NCBI GenBank assembly: GCA_914767715.1
Contig: OU612067.1
Location: 32,898,162-32,962,161 of the forward strand
Origin: Membranipora membranacea
Lineage: Eukaryota > Bryozoa > Gymnolaemata > Cheilostomatida > Membraniporidae
DNA length: 64,000 nt
Reading direction: 5' to 3'
The notes beneath the pieces were generated by a model. The model had not been told where the DNA came from. It did no database searches and saw only the letters and a program-made list of their open reading frames with translations. Both the position numbers and the translations under genes were made by a program. Below, one piece after another: positions 62,101 to 64,000 of the stretch. The first letter of the stretch is position 1; every line of letters starts with the position of its first letter.

Positions 62101-63246
62101 AAGGCATGTAGCACCTCTTTTGTCTTGAATTGACAATAACTGTAACCGTTGTTTTGGCGGAAAACGTTGAAGTAATGCCCTCAGCATACCAACATGTTCA
62201 GGTTCAGAGGCACGATGGAATATGGTCTGTCCATCGAAGTTATGCTCGCTAATAAGCTGGAAAACTTGTCGGGGTGTTAATGAATCTAGGCAAACTTTCA
62301 TTGTTCTTGTATCCCAGCGGAAGGAAGCATTGCTATAAGCTGAATTTCCATTTGAATCTTTCTGTGTCATTAGCTCGAAACTCTTCTCAGCAGTGAGATA
62401 CAGCAACAGGGCTTCCAATATTAGGGTGTGACCACCTAGTGTTGCAATATGCAGTGCAGTCTTACCGTTGTTGTCCCTTTTGAATAAGATATGATGCAGG
62501 TCACGCTTGTTGTTTGTTGGTTCTAAAGTGTAAATAATTGTTTCCACCGAGCTTAGATTGCCCACACCTGAAGAGTAATGCAGAGCTGTGTTACCATTGA
62601 TATCACATTTATTCATCAGTTTCACACGAAGCCCAATACAAAGGTGCATCAGCAATGGTACAACATTCTCCTCGGACCCCCAGTCAGATATGCTGTGGTA
62701 TATGGTTCCGCCATGCTCATCGACTGCAGAAAGTAGTTGAAACTGTTCATCTGCATCCAAAGAATCCAAAATGGCTCTTGCAGTAGGTATATGTCCTTTT
62801 GCTGTTGCAAATCTTAGGGCAGTGTAGACATCGGGATCCATGGTTGATAAAAGCTCTAAACGCTGGACTGCATCAAGGTTATCACTGTTTAAAAATGCTT
62901 TTACTGACTCGGTGTGCCCCTTGCCAGCTGCCACATGAACTGGTGTGCAGGTGCCTAAACAAAGCACTTTCAAACATATTTCTTTTGGCAATGCAGATAA
63001 AATAGCTCTGATAGTCTTGCAGTGATCATACCCAGCAGCCACGTGGAATGTCGTATATCCCAAGGACGTCATCTGTTGTTCGAATAATTGCAGCAGAATT
63101 GTGTTGCTCAAGACTAAAAGTGTTCTGAGTTTTTCCGTATCAAGTTCAGGAGGCTCCATACCTGTTTTAATAGATTTATTGTAGGTATCGAGCATATCCT
63201 TGAATGAATGAATGACAGATTCCTCATCCCGCCCCCACCTGACCAT
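50157..63246 (-). CDS. Large ankyrin-repeat protein of unknown function, 7 exons, 1432 aa
   Basis: Exons in transcript order: 63246-61809, 56560-56345, 55958-55852, 54202-53908, 53716-53457, 53218-52679, 51599-50157; total 4299 nt, with every junction phase compatible. Residues 1-479 hold about ten ankyrin repeats (for example NGNTALHYSSGVGNLSSVET, NNGKTALHIATLGGHTLILE), separated by long LLxxxD-type linkers. Next come a short coiled coil (about 480-525), a poly-Ser acidic patch (about 595), and two exons (residues about 686-952) with no family I recognise. The 480-residue last exon has a helical region followed by a Ser/Gln/Arg-rich tail ending KRARKWRK. CPLHKAAANHSHYESRK in the tail looks like a zinc-knuckle relic. 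The repeats suggest a protein scaffold. Joining the ankyrin exon to the rest rests on phase and on lack of another terminus: a donor follows residue 479, and no stop precedes it. Confidence 0.65.
54830..55060 (-). mobile_element. tRNA-derived SINE
   Basis: On the minus strand there is a tRNA-like head with A box TGGCTCAGTTGGTTAGAGC (D stem GCTC/GAGC pairs) and a perfect B box arm (GTGGGTTCGAATCCCAC). The expected acceptor stem does not pair. The anticodon region is an over-long hairpin (CTTCAACAC, loop GCAA, GTGTTGAAG) without a U at position 33, so this is not a working tRNA. A GC-richer unrelated body continues to about 54830. It lies in an intron of the ankyrin gene, in the gene's own orientation. 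Confidence 0.65.
56904..58291 (+). pseudogene. LINE ORF1 (two overlapping frames)
   Basis: The first frame (56904-57611) has four tandem repeats of about 26 residues (SSSNPMATKEVGTG type) and then a short coiled coil (MLEIVKEMSAKLTALQSEVS). The second frame (57533-58291) starts MALSYRNAAAVGLPPPAPAS and contains a Pro/Gln-rich stretch and an RRM-like or nucleic-acid-binding region (AMLKEVPTYVSDEELLKQIQ). ORF1 proteins bind element RNA. The frames overlap by 79 nt in different phases, so either a frameshift mutation split one ORF or two proteins are made. The second frame ends in ATGGCTAA, which is also the ORF2 start. Confidence 0.7.
58284..61201 (+). pseudogene. LINE ORF2: endonuclease and reverse transcriptase, disrupted
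   Basis: The endonuclease part (58284-59225) shows SLLHHNVKSL, SISETWL, LLGDFNINW and SISDHYATLL. The frame breaks at a run of twelve C at 59191-59202. A linker in a second frame (59236-59487) ends at an in-frame TAA. Reverse transcriptase in a third frame (59804-61201) shows PSNYRPIS, LDVRKAFDTINHKLL, GVPQGSILGP and the catalytic FAYADDT. At least one further frameshift lies between 59488 and 59804. The domains are clear; the copy is dead. Confidence 0.9.
61202..61808. other. LINE 3' UTR and flanking intron sequence
   Basis: The element's 3' end runs to about 61446 and includes a TA run at 61237-61252. The remainder, up to the splice donor at 61808-61803, is intron of the ankyrin gene. No exon is seen. 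Confidence 0.6.
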
Positions 63247-64000
63247 CTTGGGTTGTCACTTGAATATAGAGGATCACCTGTTGTCGATGAGATGTAAATA
63301 TCCTCAATAGATGAATAAGTTCAATTTAAATTCCTGAAAATTGTGTTTCTTGTGGAAAACAATGGAATAGGAAAGCTGATCAATGCGTTGAATGTCAAGG
63401 TCCAACTTTATCATGAATTGAATGGGACCGAGGCTCTATTGTGCATTGATTATCATTGAATTGTTATCAGAGCATAACAATAATGATCAAACGCATTGAA
63501 GCGTACTTGTCGCTTAGCTACTACCAGCTGTCAGATAAACTAAACAAACATCGATAGCAAGATTAGAAGTTAGAACCCTTTATAACATTGGCATATTTGA
63601 ACAGTGCTTAGATCAGTCCAAAACTATAAATATATAGGCCAATGAAAATGAGACACAGATGCACATGATTTACCCAAACGCAGTTATTTAACACAAGGAA
63701 GACTAACCCTTTTAAATAAATAATGTCAGTTTATAGTCAACATCAATCATACATCAGATGCAGGGCTGACAACTAATTCTTTGTAAAAAGGCTAGATTTG
63801 GTTGGGGATATAGATGGCTTGGCAATTATTAAGTGCAGCAGGCCTGTTGCACTCGGGCTGGGTGCAAGAGGGATGCTAGAACATTCTGCTGCTGGGTGGT
63901 TCGTGAACCCGAAATTATTTTTGTATTGAGACCCTAAGATTAAGGGTTCTGAGGTATACCTGAAGCTATATACAAATAAACAAAAACATAGCACAGTGGA
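63247..64000. other. Upstream region of the ankyrin gene
   Basis: Presumed 5' UTR and promoter on the minus strand. No clear TATA element, other gene or repeat was identified. The only long open frame (63773-63994, minus) has no recognisable content. Confidence 0.5.

Noticed and set aside
63773-63994. Minus-strand open frame at the window edge
   Set aside because: No recognisable content; too short and at the edge to support.

Overview
This is AT-rich nuclear DNA from an animal. The genes are split into short exons with GT-AG introns, mostly 100-1000 bp. A beta-1,3-glucan-recognition protein (CBM39 + GH16) points to an invertebrate, because that family is absent from vertebrates. The phylum cannot be fixed from the sequence; a lophotrochozoan or another non-vertebrate metazoan fits. 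Exons were joined by hand on splice sites and phase. All five multi-exon models sum to an exact multiple of three with compatible junctions.

Layout. (1) 594-10940 (+): a 23-exon CLCA-family protein of 1250 aa, with N-domain, VWA domain and C-terminal membrane helix. It carries an extra 257-residue, three-exon cassette directly before the family's zinc-protease motif, and that motif has lost a histidine. (2) 10941-15373: gene-free, holding a ten-copy 62-bp minisatellite arranged as two identical 5-unit blocks. (3) 15374-27176 (-): a 15-exon CLIP-type microtubule plus-end protein with one CAP-Gly domain and long coiled coils. (4) 28528-28815 (+): a single-exon UBL5/Hub1 gene with a C-terminal extension, divergent from the CLIP gene. 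(5) 31520-37933 (+): a 12-exon HADHB, the mitochondrial trifunctional thiolase subunit. It converges on (6) 38530-43630 (-): a 12-exon CBM39/GH16 beta-glucan protein with its catalytic triad intact. (7) 44443-46730 (-): a 4-exon HSDL1-like SDR that keeps the catalytic tyrosine lost in the human protein. (8) 46731-50156: a repeat-rich intergenic region with a foldback element and a LINE 3' scrap. (9) 50157-63246 (-): one 7-exon gene for a 1432-aa ankyrin-repeat protein of unknown function. Its first intron contains a decayed antisense LINE (about 56.9-61.4 kb), and another intron contains a tRNA-derived SINE.

The genes are unrelated housekeeping, immune and cytoskeletal loci and do not form a pathway. 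The most unusual items are the cassette-bearing CLCA gene with a broken protease motif, the large unrecognised ankyrin protein, the higher-order minisatellite, and several small dispersed inverted-repeat families.
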